Assembly (NCBI GenBank): GCA_016206675.1
Contig: JACQRD010000039.1
Coordinates: forward strand, 1-5,150
Direction of reading: 5' to 3'
DNA from: Candidatus Omnitrophota bacterium
GTDB taxonomy: Bacteria; Omnitrophota; Gorgyraeia; Aquiviventales; Aquiviventaceae
Length of the DNA stretch: 5,150 nt
Below the pieces are notes generated by a model. It was given only the letters and a program-made list of their open reading frames with translations, did not search any database and had not been told where the DNA came from. The translations under genes were made by a program, and so were the position numbers. Of this stretch, positions 1 to 5,150 are shown in pieces; positions within the stretch are counted from its first letter, which is position 1; every line of letters starts with the position of its first letter.

Positions 1-105
1 GAACAAGATGAGCGCCACGCGGCTCGGGGCTGGGGGCTGGGGGCTGGGGGCAACTACCCTGAGCCCTGAGCCCTGAGCCCTGAGCCCCAACGGGTCGTTG
101 TCCAT
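1..105 (-). CDS. Probable N-terminus of second ABC sugar permease (MalG-type), partial
   Basis: An ATG at 105-103 lies 2 nt after the stop of the upstream permease and opens a frame with no stop to the window edge (35 codons). The last residues, SRVALILF, look like the start of a first membrane helix, which is where a MalG/UgpE-type permease would begin. Binding protein, MalF-type permease and MalG-type permease is the usual order in family 1 sugar importers, so the context fits. Codons about 6-28 would be translated from two 7-bp tandem arrays, giving a low-complexity Gly/Arg/Gln then Pro/Ser/Ala tract. There is no clear ribosome binding site, so translation may depend on coupling to the upstream gene. 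The true start could instead be the in-frame GTG at 18-16, leaving the repeats untranslated. The identity is inferred mainly from context because only the first few hydrophobic residues are visible. Confidence 0.4.
   Translation of the reverse strand, partial: MDNDPLGLRAQGSGLRVVAPSPQPPAPSRVALILF
21..51. repeat. 7-bp tandem repeat, G-rich on plus strand
   Basis: The unit GGCTGGG occurs three times in perfect tandem (28-48), preceded by a one-mismatch copy (21-27) and followed by a partial copy (49-51). The plus strand has four runs of at least four G separated by CT, which meets the standard pattern for a G-quadruplex. Seven is not a multiple of three, so a gain or loss of one unit would shift any reading frame running through it. 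Confidence 0.9.
57..88. repeat. 7-bp tandem repeat, C-rich on plus strand
   Basis: The unit CCCTGAG occurs four times in perfect tandem (57-84), followed by CCCC (85-88). On the minus strand, which is the transcribed sense here, this reads as GGG runs separated by CTCA, again a G-quadruplex pattern. Each unit is complementary to the neighbouring G-rich array over five of seven bases (GGGCT with AGCCC). The two arrays, separated by about five bases, could therefore also fold as one long imperfect hairpin. Confidence 0.9.
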
Positions 106-107
106 CG

Positions 108-1025
108 CTAGGTTGAGCGGCGCGGGAAGCGCATCTGAATCAAGGAGAACGTCAGGAGGATGAGGCCGAAGATGATGCCCTGAGCGCAGGCATAGCCGAA
201 CCGCGAGGAGCCCAGCATGCTCGAAAAGATGCGGGTGATCGGCACCTCGGTGTGATAGCCCGGCCCGCCCTGCGTTGTGGCGATGATCAGCGCGAAGATC
301 TGCATCGTGCCCAGGATGGTGAGGATCGACACCACCATCGCCACCGGCAGCAGCAGCGGCAGCGTGATGTGCCGGAAACGGTACCAGGCGTTGGCGCCAT
401 CGACGCGCGCCGCCTCGTAGAGCTCCTCCGGGATGGTCTGCAGCCCGGCCAGGAACATCACGAACCCCCACCCGAAACCCTTCCACATGTGGATGATGGC
501 CACCGCGGTGAGCGCGGTCTTCGGATCGGCCAGCCACGAGCGCGTCCAGGCGCCGAGGCCCAGCTGGGTGAGCGCGTTGTTGAAGATGCCGAAGTTGCCG
601 TCATAGATCCAGAACCAGATCAATCCCACGACGATCTCCGAGAGAATTGGGGGGATGAAGAAAATCGTCCGGTAGGCGCCTGCGCCCACCAGCCGCCGGT
701 TGACCGCAATCGCCAGCAGCAGGGCGAGCGCATTCTGCACGGTCAGCGCCAGCGCCGTGATGTAGGCCGCCTGCGCGAAGGACGTCCAAAAAACCGGATC
801 GTGCGTGAAGACCTCGAGATAATTGCGCAGGCCCACGAACTGCTGGCCATAGGCCTGCAGGCTGGCGAAGGGGTTGGCTGGAAAGACCCCGTCCCAATTG
901 AGGCAGCTCGTGGCGGTGAGCAGGAAAAAGGGGTAAATGCTGAAGATGGCAAAGAGGGCCAGCGCTGGCAGGAGAAACAGGTACGGCTTGTACGGATGTA
1001 GCCTATCGGACAGTGTGCTGGCCAT
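108..1025 (-). CDS. ABC carbohydrate transporter permease, MalF/UgpA type
   Basis: This 305-residue inner-membrane subunit would form half of the channel of a binding-protein-dependent importer of the sugar/polyol/glycerol-phosphate class. About six membrane segments can be read, near residues 14-36, 85-108, 119-141, 172-195, 224-249 and 281-298. The cytoplasmic EAA loop that docks to the ATPase is clear: EAARVDG at 204-210, with ITLP at 220-223. A TQGGPG motif at 251-256, common in MalF-type permeases, lies between the last two segments. The length is typical of UgpA-like proteins and shorter than E. coli MalF. The ATG at 1025 lies inside the binding-protein gene, a 23-bp overlap, and has only a weak upstream Shine-Dalgarno sequence, so translational coupling is likely. 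The stop is TAG at 110-108. The substrate cannot be read from the sequence, and no ATPase gene is in the window. Confidence 0.93.
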   Translation of the reverse strand: MASTLSDRLHPYKPYLFLLPALALFAIFSIYPFFLLTATSCLNWDGVFPANPFASLQAYGQQFVGLRNYLEVFTHDPVFWTSFAQAAYITALALTVQNALALLLAIAVNRRLVGAGAYRTIFFIPPILSEIVVGLIWFWIYDGNFGIFNNALTQLGLGAWTRSWLADPKTALTAVAIIHMWKGFGWGFVMFLAGLQTIPEELYEAARVDGANAWYRFRHITLPLLLPVAMVVSILTILGTMQIFALIIATTQGGPGYHTEVPITRIFSSMLGSSRFGYACAQGIIFGLILLTFSLIQMRFPRRST

Positions 1026-2343
1026 ACGCGCTCTGGGAGGCGAGCCGGCTGAGCTCGCGCTGCTTCACCGACTGCACCGCTTCGGCCACCTGCTCCGGGG
1101 TGGCTTCGCCGATCAGAATCGATTGAATGCCCTTATCGAAGGCCTCGATGACGGCCGACTGCTCCTGCACCGCAAACAGCCGCGGATGCACCGCGGCGTC
1201 GATCGCCTCGGCAAAGGCCGCCAGCGGCGGCGGCAGCGCCTCGGCCGCGGCACGGTTGGCGGGGATATTCTGCGTGGCCTGCAGCAGGTACTCCTGCTGG
1301 GGCTGGGAGGTGAGCCACTTCAAGAACGCCACCGCCTGTGGCGCTTTTGGCGACTTGGCGTTGATGAAGAAGCTAGAGCCCGCCCCGCCCCACGTCACCA
1401 TCGGCCGGTCCTTGACCTTCGGCAGCATCATCACGCCGTACTCCAGCGCCGGATTCATGCTGCGGTAGACGTTGACCGCCCAGGTGCCGTTGAAAGCAAA
1501 GACCGCCTGTTCGTTGGCAAAGAGCTGCTCGGCGCGCTTGTTGACCATGGTGACGATGCCCTCAGCCGGCAGGCGGCTGTCGCGCAGCTCGGCAAACAGG
1601 CGCAAGACCCGCAGCCACTCGGTATCCGTGTAGGCTTTCTTGCCCGCATAGGTCTGCTCCACTTTGTCCATGCCCATGAGGTGGATGGCATAGTCCGTGG
1701 CCAAGCAATCGATCAGCCACAACTCCGCCCAGCCGCTGACAAAGCCGAGCACGCCGTGGGCCTTGGCGAGCTGGCCGACCTGCAAGAAGTCCTTCCACAT
1801 CGACGGCGGGCTGTCGGGATTCAGGCCGAGCTTTGCCAGCAGCTTCTTGTTGTAGATGAGCTGAATGCTCATGGCGTCGATGGGCACGCCGTAAACGCCG
1901 GGCGCGATGCCTTGAGGATTGTTGGGCACAAACGCGTTGACGGCGAGGGTCTTCGGAAAGAAGCTGCTGCGCCAGGCGTCGTTGTCCTGGCCCATCTCAG
2001 CTTCCAGCGGCAGCACGTGGCCGGCGTTGATGAAGCTGGCGATGTCGCGGGTCTCTCCCAAAACCCCGTAGATGTCGGGCAGGCCGTCGGTCTGGGCGGC
2101 GGAGCGCACTTTCTGGACGTAGACGTCGGAGGGCGCGTAGAGCTCGAAATGGATGGCCGTGCCGGTCTGCTGCCGGTAGCGCCTGGCCAGCTCGGTGAAG
2201 GCCTCTTCGCGATCCGTCATCCAGTGCCAGACGCGCAGTGGTGCTGGGCCCTTCGCCGTGGGCGAGCGGCCGCAGCCCGCGACGACCAGCAGTGCTGCAG
2301 CAACGATGGCGAACCGAAACGACAGAGTCCCCTTGCTCATCAT
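1003..2343 (-). CDS. ABC transporter extracellular solute-binding lipoprotein, family 1
   Basis: This is a periplasmic, membrane-anchored substrate receptor of the MalE/UgpB-like family 1 binding proteins, feeding the permease just downstream. From the ATG at 2343 it has 446 residues. There is a short basic n-region, a hydrophobic stretch (FAIVAAALLVVA) and a lipobox VAGC with the lipidated cysteine at residue 24. Family hallmarks follow: LRVWHW at 36-41 as first beta strand, GVPIDA near 152 with IYNKKL at 163-168, FNGTW at 284-288, and a WGGAGSSFFI segment at 318-327 followed by an AxxFLxWLTSQ stretch. The length is normal. The frame extends to a TTG at 2373 overlapping the PilZ stop, but that would put ten non-signal-like residues before the signal peptide, so I prefer ATG 2343 (a second ATG follows at 2340). 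No convincing Shine-Dalgarno precedes either ATG, which suggests coupling to the PilZ gene. The ligand is unknown, most likely a sugar or polyol. Confidence 0.93.
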   Translation of the reverse strand: MMSKGTLSFRFAIVAAALLVVAGCGRSPTAKGPAPLRVWHWMTDREEAFTELARRYRQQTGTAIHFELYAPSDVYVQKVRSAAQTDGLPDIYGVLGETRDIASFINAGHVLPLEAEMGQDNDAWRSSFFPKTLAVNAFVPNNPQGIAPGVYGVPIDAMSIQLIYNKKLLAKLGLNPDSPPSMWKDFLQVGQLAKAHGVLGFVSGWAELWLIDCLATDYAIHLMGMDKVEQTYAGKKAYTDTEWLRVLRLFAELRDSRLPAEGIVTMVNKRAEQLFANEQAVFAFNGTWAVNVYRSMNPALEYGVMMLPKVKDRPMVTWGGAGSSFFINAKSPKAPQAVAFLKWLTSQPQQEYLLQATQNIPANRAAAEALPPPLAAFAEAIDAAVHPRLFAVQEQSAVIEAFDKGIQSILIGEATPEQVAEAVQSVKQRELSRLASQSAYGQHTVR

Positions 2344-2369
2344 GGTGTCACACGGAACGATCAGGTTGC

Positions 2370-2741
2370 TCAACCCCTGGCGGGGAGGGCGGCGAGAACC
2401 GTGAAATCGTCACCGAATTCCAGCGCCACGCCGAAGCGCTTGCGGCCTGACGCTGACGGCTGCGGAAGCGGATCGACTCGCACGACACGGCTTCTGCCCG
2501 CAAGCCGGCTGAACGGAAAGAGGCGCGTCTGGACATCCGGAATGACGACGGAGGTCATGAGGATGTCATCGACGGCATAGCTCTCCCGCTCCGTCTCAAA
2601 GTAGACGCCCGCAAGACTGATATCGCGCGTCGCTTCTTCCTCAAACGTCTGGGGTTGACGCCCAGTGCCTTGCCGGATCATGATCGGTATCGCAAGCGGT
2701 ACCCGCCGTCCCCGCCGCCGTTCGACATGGCGTGGCTCCAT
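2370..2741 (-). CDS. Single-domain PilZ protein (PilZ 1), putative c-di-GMP receptor
   Basis: This 123-residue cytoplasmic protein consists of little more than a PilZ domain, the common c-di-GMP-binding adaptor. Both ligand signatures are present and in order: the Arg-rich RxxxR motif within ERRRGRR (R8/R9 with R12/R13) and DxSxxG as DISLAG at 40-45. A beta-rich body ends in FGVALEFGDD, as usual for the fold. It has no signal peptide and no membrane segment. The ATG at 2741 is preceded by GGAGGTG at 2758-2752, ten bases away, and by a sigma70-like promoter. The stop TGA at 2372-2370 overlaps a possible TTG start of the binding-protein gene and is 26 nt from its preferred ATG, so the two are almost certainly co-transcribed. 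It is clearly homologous to the PilZ protein at 2855-3250. A role in adjusting the transporter or its expression is inference from position only. Confidence 0.9.
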   Translation of the reverse strand: MEPRHVERRRGRRVPLAIPIMIRQGTGRQPQTFEEEATRDISLAGVYFETERESYAVDDILMTSVVIPDVQTRLFPFSRLAGRSRVVRVDPLPQPSASGRKRFGVALEFGDDFTVLAALPARG

Positions 2742-2751
2742 TGAGCGTCCC

Positions 2752-2758
2752 CACCTCC
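2752..2758 (-). promoter_or_regulatory. Ribosome binding site of PilZ 1
   Basis: On the minus strand this reads GGAGGTG, a near-perfect match to the anti-Shine-Dalgarno sequence, with ten bases before the ATG at 2741. The spacing is slightly long. No other in-frame start lies nearby, which supports the chosen start. Confidence 0.7.
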
Positions 2759-2805
2759 CCTGAAGTCAGTCCGGTACTGTGCCGCGAATCTGTAGTAATG
2801 GCGCC

Positions 2806-2834
2806 AGTGTACGCCACTAGTCGCGCTTTCTCAA
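2806..2834 (-). promoter_or_regulatory. Sigma70-like promoter driving PilZ 1 and the ABC transporter genes
   Basis: The minus strand shows a -35 box TTGAGA (2834-2829, five of six consensus bases), a 17-bp spacer and a -10 box TACACT (2811-2806, four of six). An AT-rich tract just upstream could serve as an UP element. The expected start near 2799 gives a leader of about 58 nt before the PilZ 1 ATG. The direct repeat TGGCG-5-TGGCG (2816-2802), one helical turn apart, overlaps the -10 box, and AGTG-5-CACT spans it. Either could be an operator. This is pattern matching only; no regulator is encoded nearby. Confidence 0.55.
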
Positions 2835-2854
2835 GCAAAAAAGGCTTTTTAAAT

Positions 2855-3250
2855 CTATGAGCGATATACGATTGAACTGAGCATGCTTAAGTCATTGCCG
2901 CAGAATGCCAGAGCGACCGTCTGCACGCCTTCCTGTGTATCGTCTACCGCACGCACCACGCGCGCCGATCCTGCCACCAGCGAAAACGGAACATTGCGCC
3001 GCTGCTCAGACGGCACGGTCAGGGACACCTTCACGAGCTCTCCAGGCACAAAGGGTCTCCCTCCAGGCAGGGCAAGTCGCAGCCCTCCCATGCTGATGTC
3101 GATCAGCTGACCGGTGGCATCAGATACAGCTCCGCCGTCTCCCGGCTGCCGCCGACGAATGAGCACGGCAACTGAGAGTGGAATGCGCCGCTCCCGCCGT
3201 CGTTCATACGACGGCGGGCCGACCGCACCACGTACCACGTCACCTGACAT
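2855..3250 (-). CDS. Single-domain PilZ protein (PilZ 2), putative c-di-GMP receptor
   Basis: This is a 131-residue soluble protein with one PilZ domain. The c-di-GMP signatures are ERRRERR at 16-22 (RxxxR as R17-R21 or R18-R22) and DISMGG at 51-56 (DxSxxG), followed by a beta-barrel-like region ending near residue 120. It aligns along its length with PilZ 1, sharing for example ERRRxRRxPL, the DIS motif and the SRVVR/ARVVR strand, so the two are paralogs. The open frame continues upstream to 3631, but the ATG at 3250 is chosen because AGGAGGTG sits four bases before it and the upstream residues look non-coding and overlap the preceding gene. The gene begins 26 nt after the stop of the large membrane-protein gene and is probably in its operon. 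A perfect 11-bp hairpin sequence lies in codons 11-19. Confidence 0.9.
   Translation of the reverse strand: MSGDVVRGAVGPPSYERRRERRIPLSVAVLIRRRQPGDGGAVSDATGQLIDISMGGLRLALPGGRPFVPGELVKVSLTVPSEQRRNVPFSLVAGSARVVRAVDDTQEGVQTVALAFCGNDLSMLSSIVYRS
3193..3218. repeat. Perfect 11-bp inverted repeat with 4-nt loop inside PilZ 2
   Basis: The arms CCCGCCGTCGT (3193-3203) and ACGACGGCGGG (3208-3218) are exact reverse complements around TCAT. In the mRNA the hairpin would lie about 32-58 nt into the PilZ 2 coding region and cover the codons for PPSYERRR. That includes the first arginines of the ligand-binding motif. It is GC-rich and should be stable. Confidence 0.8.
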
Positions 3251-3254
3251 GACA

Positions 3255-3262
3255 CACCTCCT
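3255..3262 (-). promoter_or_regulatory. Ribosome binding site that fixes the PilZ 2 start
   Basis: The minus strand reads AGGAGGTG, an essentially ideal Shine-Dalgarno sequence, four bases before the ATG at 3250 (six from AGGAGG). It lies in the 26-nt gap after the stop of the upstream gene and decides the start against the longer open frame reaching to 3631. Confidence 0.85.
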
Positions 3263-3276
3263 GGCCCGAAGGCCGC

Positions 3277-5150
3277 TTACACCGGAGGAGCTCGTGACTG
3301 CAGCCACGGCAGCCACAGCCCGCTCCAGATCCACACACTGATCAACAGGCACCCGACCACCGGGCGTCCTGATCGCATGAGACGTGCCAGCGATGTCTTC
3401 TGAGGTGTGCTGAGCCAGGGGATGAATCGAATCACGGAGGGACGGCCTGCGGAATGACCGCGGGAACGAGCCGGCGTCGGAAACTTTCCAGGTGATGAAC
3501 CGAACGGGACAGCAAGACCGAGGGCAAGACCGAGGATGGCGAGGCCGATCAACACAGGACGCGCAAAGTGGGCCAAGCGCTGTAGAGAGGAAGCGAGGCG
3601 AGAAGCCAATGAAGAGAGATTTCGTAGCCATCTCGCCGGCGGCGCGTGGATGAAGCGCAGCACATAGGCCATGAGCGGTCTGCGACTGAGACCTAGCCCC
3701 GGAGCCGGTGTGAAGCGTACGATTCGTGGAGCTGGCAGCACAGGCTCAATCAAGCCGGGGCCGAGCTTGGCCCCTGCTCCTGGCTCATGCGGCCCGGAGG
3801 CTTTCCCCGGACCCTTGATGTCTCGGTCGTCGTCATTCGCCTGGGAAAGTGTCTCAAGGCGCTGCCCAATCTCGAGACGGCCACCGTTCATTGCCAAGGC
3901 GCGGTCGATCGCTTGAAGCCGCTGACGCAGCGCCGCTCCGTCAGGACCGCTTACCCGCTCATCGGGAAGCTGCTGGAGCGCCTGAACCACTCCTCGACGT
4001 TCGCGCACCAACGCGTGGCGCTTGCTCCGCGTCGCCTCCAGCAGACCGCGGATCTCTGCCAACTGAGCGAGGCGCGTACGAATCACTTCATGGTTCTCCG
4101 GCCTGAAGACCGAGAGCTGTTGGCTCACTTCACGCTCGAGCGCATCGATCAGCGCGATGCCCTGCAGGTAGTGGTGGCGGGTAATCTCGCGCTTGATACC
4201 CTCGATGCGCGCGCTCCAGTTTTCCTGGCGCGCCGGCGCCCAGACCCGCAGTCGGCCGCCAGCTTGCCGCACGGTGCCGGATTCGCTGTCCGTAGGCCCA
4301 TGTGACCACGCCGTCTGTAAGACGGTCTCGTGAAGCAGACGGTGCAAGTCAACGACCAGCTGCTGGAATTGTTCAGCCGGGATATCGTCCTTGGAACGTC
4401 TGACGACAACAATCGGGATGTGGGCATGCTCAAATCGCCCCAGGGCTTTGGCGACCAAGGGATCAAATGGATCCCAATGCAGAAAGGGACTCCGCGTGCT
4501 GTGCAAGGTCTTGGTGAGTGTCTGCACCACCTTCTGGTGATCGACGGCATCGCGCGTGAGGAGCGCAACAGACGGCTGATCAACGTCCTGTAGGTCCATG
4601 AAGATGATCCCATCGACGCGAACTGGCTCGCCGCTCGCTTCCATGTTCACCGTCTTCCACTCCCGTGAGGGTGCGTCGCGTCTGAGGGCGTAGGAGAGCT
4701 GCTGCGTTCCCTGGAAGAGACCTTGCACGGCGAATAGGCGCGACGGATCGCCGTCGGCAAAGAGCAGCACCACATCCCAGTGAGCGGCCAGTTCCCACTG
4801 GTGGGGGTCGATCTGGCCCTCAAGCCCCTCAATGAGATGTCCGGCGACGGCGGCACGGCCCGAGAGCGGCTCGCCGATGAGCAGGAGGCTCTTTCCAGTT
4901 GGCTTGTGTTTGATCACGACTGCCTGGAGACCGATTGCTGGCCCGAGTCGCTCCAGCATGCGCTGGGCTTTCATCCCCTGGCCTTTTTTCAGGATGGTGC
5001 TCGCGCTCTTCAGCCGACGGATGACCGCACGTTCCAGTTCGTCGGCCGGTCGAGCCCGCCCCAACGCGAGTCGTCGGATTGCCGGGGCAGCCCAATGCCC
5101 TAGCCGGAGGATCCCGATGACGATCGCCGCGGCCAACGTCGCCAGCGGCA
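3277..5150 (-). CDS. Unrecognised large membrane-anchored protein with degenerate P-loop-like segment, partial at the 5' end
   Basis: The frame is open from the window edge to TAA at 3279-3277, with at least 623 residues visible. I count residues from an internal TTG at 5136, but the frame continues upstream as xTG-Pro-Leu-Ala-Thr, so the start is at 5151 or beyond. The visible order is: an N-terminal hydrophobic helix (about 1-20); a mixed alpha/beta region at 70-280 with LLLIGEPLSGRA at 84-95 (like a Walker A loop, but Arg-Ala in place of Lys-Ser/Thr), strands DVVLLFADGD at 121-130 and DGIIFMDLQD at 175-184, and PIVVVRRSKDD at 241-251 (where a GTPase has NKxD); a charged helical, possibly coiled-coil region at 305-435; a Gly/Pro-rich linker at 440-485; then membrane helices near 527-545 and 593-610. 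I cannot name the family. An inactive GTPase-like domain is a weak inference. The PilZ 2 gene follows 26 nt downstream. Confidence 0.8.
   Translation of the reverse strand, partial: PLATLAAAIVIGILRLGHWAAPAIRRLALGRARPADELERAVIRRLKSASTILKKGQGMKAQRMLERLGPAIGLQAVVIKHKPTGKSLLLIGEPLSGRAAVAGHLIEGLEGQIDPHQWELAAHWDVVLLFADGDPSRLFAVQGLFQGTQQLSYALRRDAPSREWKTVNMEASGEPVRVDGIIFMDLQDVDQPSVALLTRDAVDHQKVVQTLTKTLHSTRSPFLHWDPFDPLVAKALGRFEHAHIPIVVVRRSKDDIPAEQFQQLVVDLHRLLHETVLQTAWSHGPTDSESGTVRQAGGRLRVWAPARQENWSARIEGIKREITRHHYLQGIALIDALEREVSQQLSVFRPENHEVIRTRLAQLAEIRGLLEATRSKRHALVRERRGVVQALQQLPDERVSGPDGAALRQRLQAIDRALAMNGGRLEIGQRLETLSQANDDDRDIKGPGKASGPHEPGAGAKLGPGLIEPVLPAPRIVRFTPAPGLGLSRRPLMAYVLRFIHAPPARWLRNLSSLASRLASSLQRLAHFARPVLIGLAILGLALGLAVPFGSSPGKFPTPARSRGHSAGRPSVIRFIPWLSTPQKTSLARLMRSGRPVVGCLLISVWIWSGLWLPWLQSRAPPV
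3512..3535. repeat. 12-bp perfect tandem duplication within a membrane-helix coding segment
   Basis: GCAAGACCGAGG is present twice back to back. On the coding (minus) strand it encodes LGLA repeated as LGLALGLA in the first C-terminal membrane helix of the large protein (about residues 535-542). The duplication is in frame and lengthens the helix by four residues, about one turn. Confidence 0.75.

Noticed and set aside
21..88. Short tandem repeats considered as a CRISPR array
   Set aside because: The units are 7 bp, directly adjacent and have no spacers, and no cas gene is present.
252..1001. A 249-codon open frame on the plus strand
   Set aside because: It is antisense to the permease gene, and its product is Arg/Gln/Asp/His-rich with no domain features. 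The minus-strand reading has the EAA loop and membrane helices.
2344..2373. TTG start at 2373 for the solute-binding protein
   Set aside because: It would put ten atypical residues, including Asp and Cys, before a normal lipoprotein signal peptide that begins at the ATG at 2343. It remains possible because of the TTGA overlap with the PilZ stop.
937..2580. A 547-codon open frame on the plus strand
   Set aside because: It lies antisense to the binding-protein gene and part of the permease and PilZ 1 genes. Its product is Arg/His/Gly-rich low-complexity sequence without recognisable domains, typical of the reverse strand of a high-GC gene, while the minus strand gives clear families.
2831..2855. 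Possible intrinsic terminator after PilZ 2 (A-run and T-run near 2837-2851)
   Set aside because: Only a 4-bp AAGC/GCTT stem with a homopolymer loop can be drawn, which is too weak. The stretch is better explained as AT-rich sequence upstream of the promoter, though weak termination cannot be excluded.
3301..3318. Near-perfect 9-bp tandem repeat CAGCCACGG/CAGCCACAG
   Set aside because: It simply encodes the repeated Trp-Leu-Pro/Trp-Leu-Gln at the end of the large protein, and two imperfect units are not significant.
3251..3631. N-terminal extension of PilZ 2 to an upstream start at 3631
   Set aside because: The extra residues are Arg/Ser/Pro-rich without domain character and overlap the coding end of the large protein. 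An ideal ribosome binding site at 3262-3255 marks the ATG at 3250.
4311..4325. 6-bp inverted repeat CCGTCT-GTA-AGACGG
   Set aside because: It is short, lies in the middle of the large coding region and has no T-tract or adjacent gene boundary, so chance is the simplest explanation.

Overview
The window is high-GC bacterial DNA in which every gene I can support lies on the minus strand, so transcription runs from high to low coordinates. I found no rRNA, tRNA, CRISPR array, transposase or phage gene. A carbohydrate-type ABC transporter, two stand-alone PilZ proteins and high GC would suit a free-living Gram-negative-type bacterium, perhaps Nitrospirota, NC10 or Rokubacteria. That placement is a guess from general character only.

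Layout in the direction of transcription: (1) 5150-3277, the 3' part of a large gene whose start is cut by the window edge. It encodes an unrecognised membrane-anchored protein with a degenerate P-loop-like segment, a long charged helical region, a Gly/Pro-rich linker and two C-terminal membrane segments. (2) 3250-2855, a single-domain PilZ protein 26 nt downstream with a strong ribosome binding site, probably co-transcribed with (1). (3) 2854-2742, a short AT-rich intergenic region with a good sigma70-like promoter. (4) 2741-2370, a second, paralogous PilZ protein. (5) 2343-1003, a lipoprotein solute-binding protein of ABC family 1. (6) 1025-108, a MalF/UgpA-type permease overlapping (5) by 23 bp. 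(7) 105-1 and beyond, a probable start of the partner permease, whose first codons would run through two 7-bp tandem repeat arrays.

The main biological suggestion is that a c-di-GMP receptor-like gene (PilZ 1) leads a sugar or polyol uptake operon. It touches the binding-protein gene so closely that its stop codon overlaps a potential TTG start. A homologous PilZ gene ends the preceding transcription unit. The two most unusual features are the opposed G-rich and C-rich repeat arrays at 21-88, which give G-quadruplex motifs on both strands, and the large protein at 3277-5150, which I cannot assign to a family.
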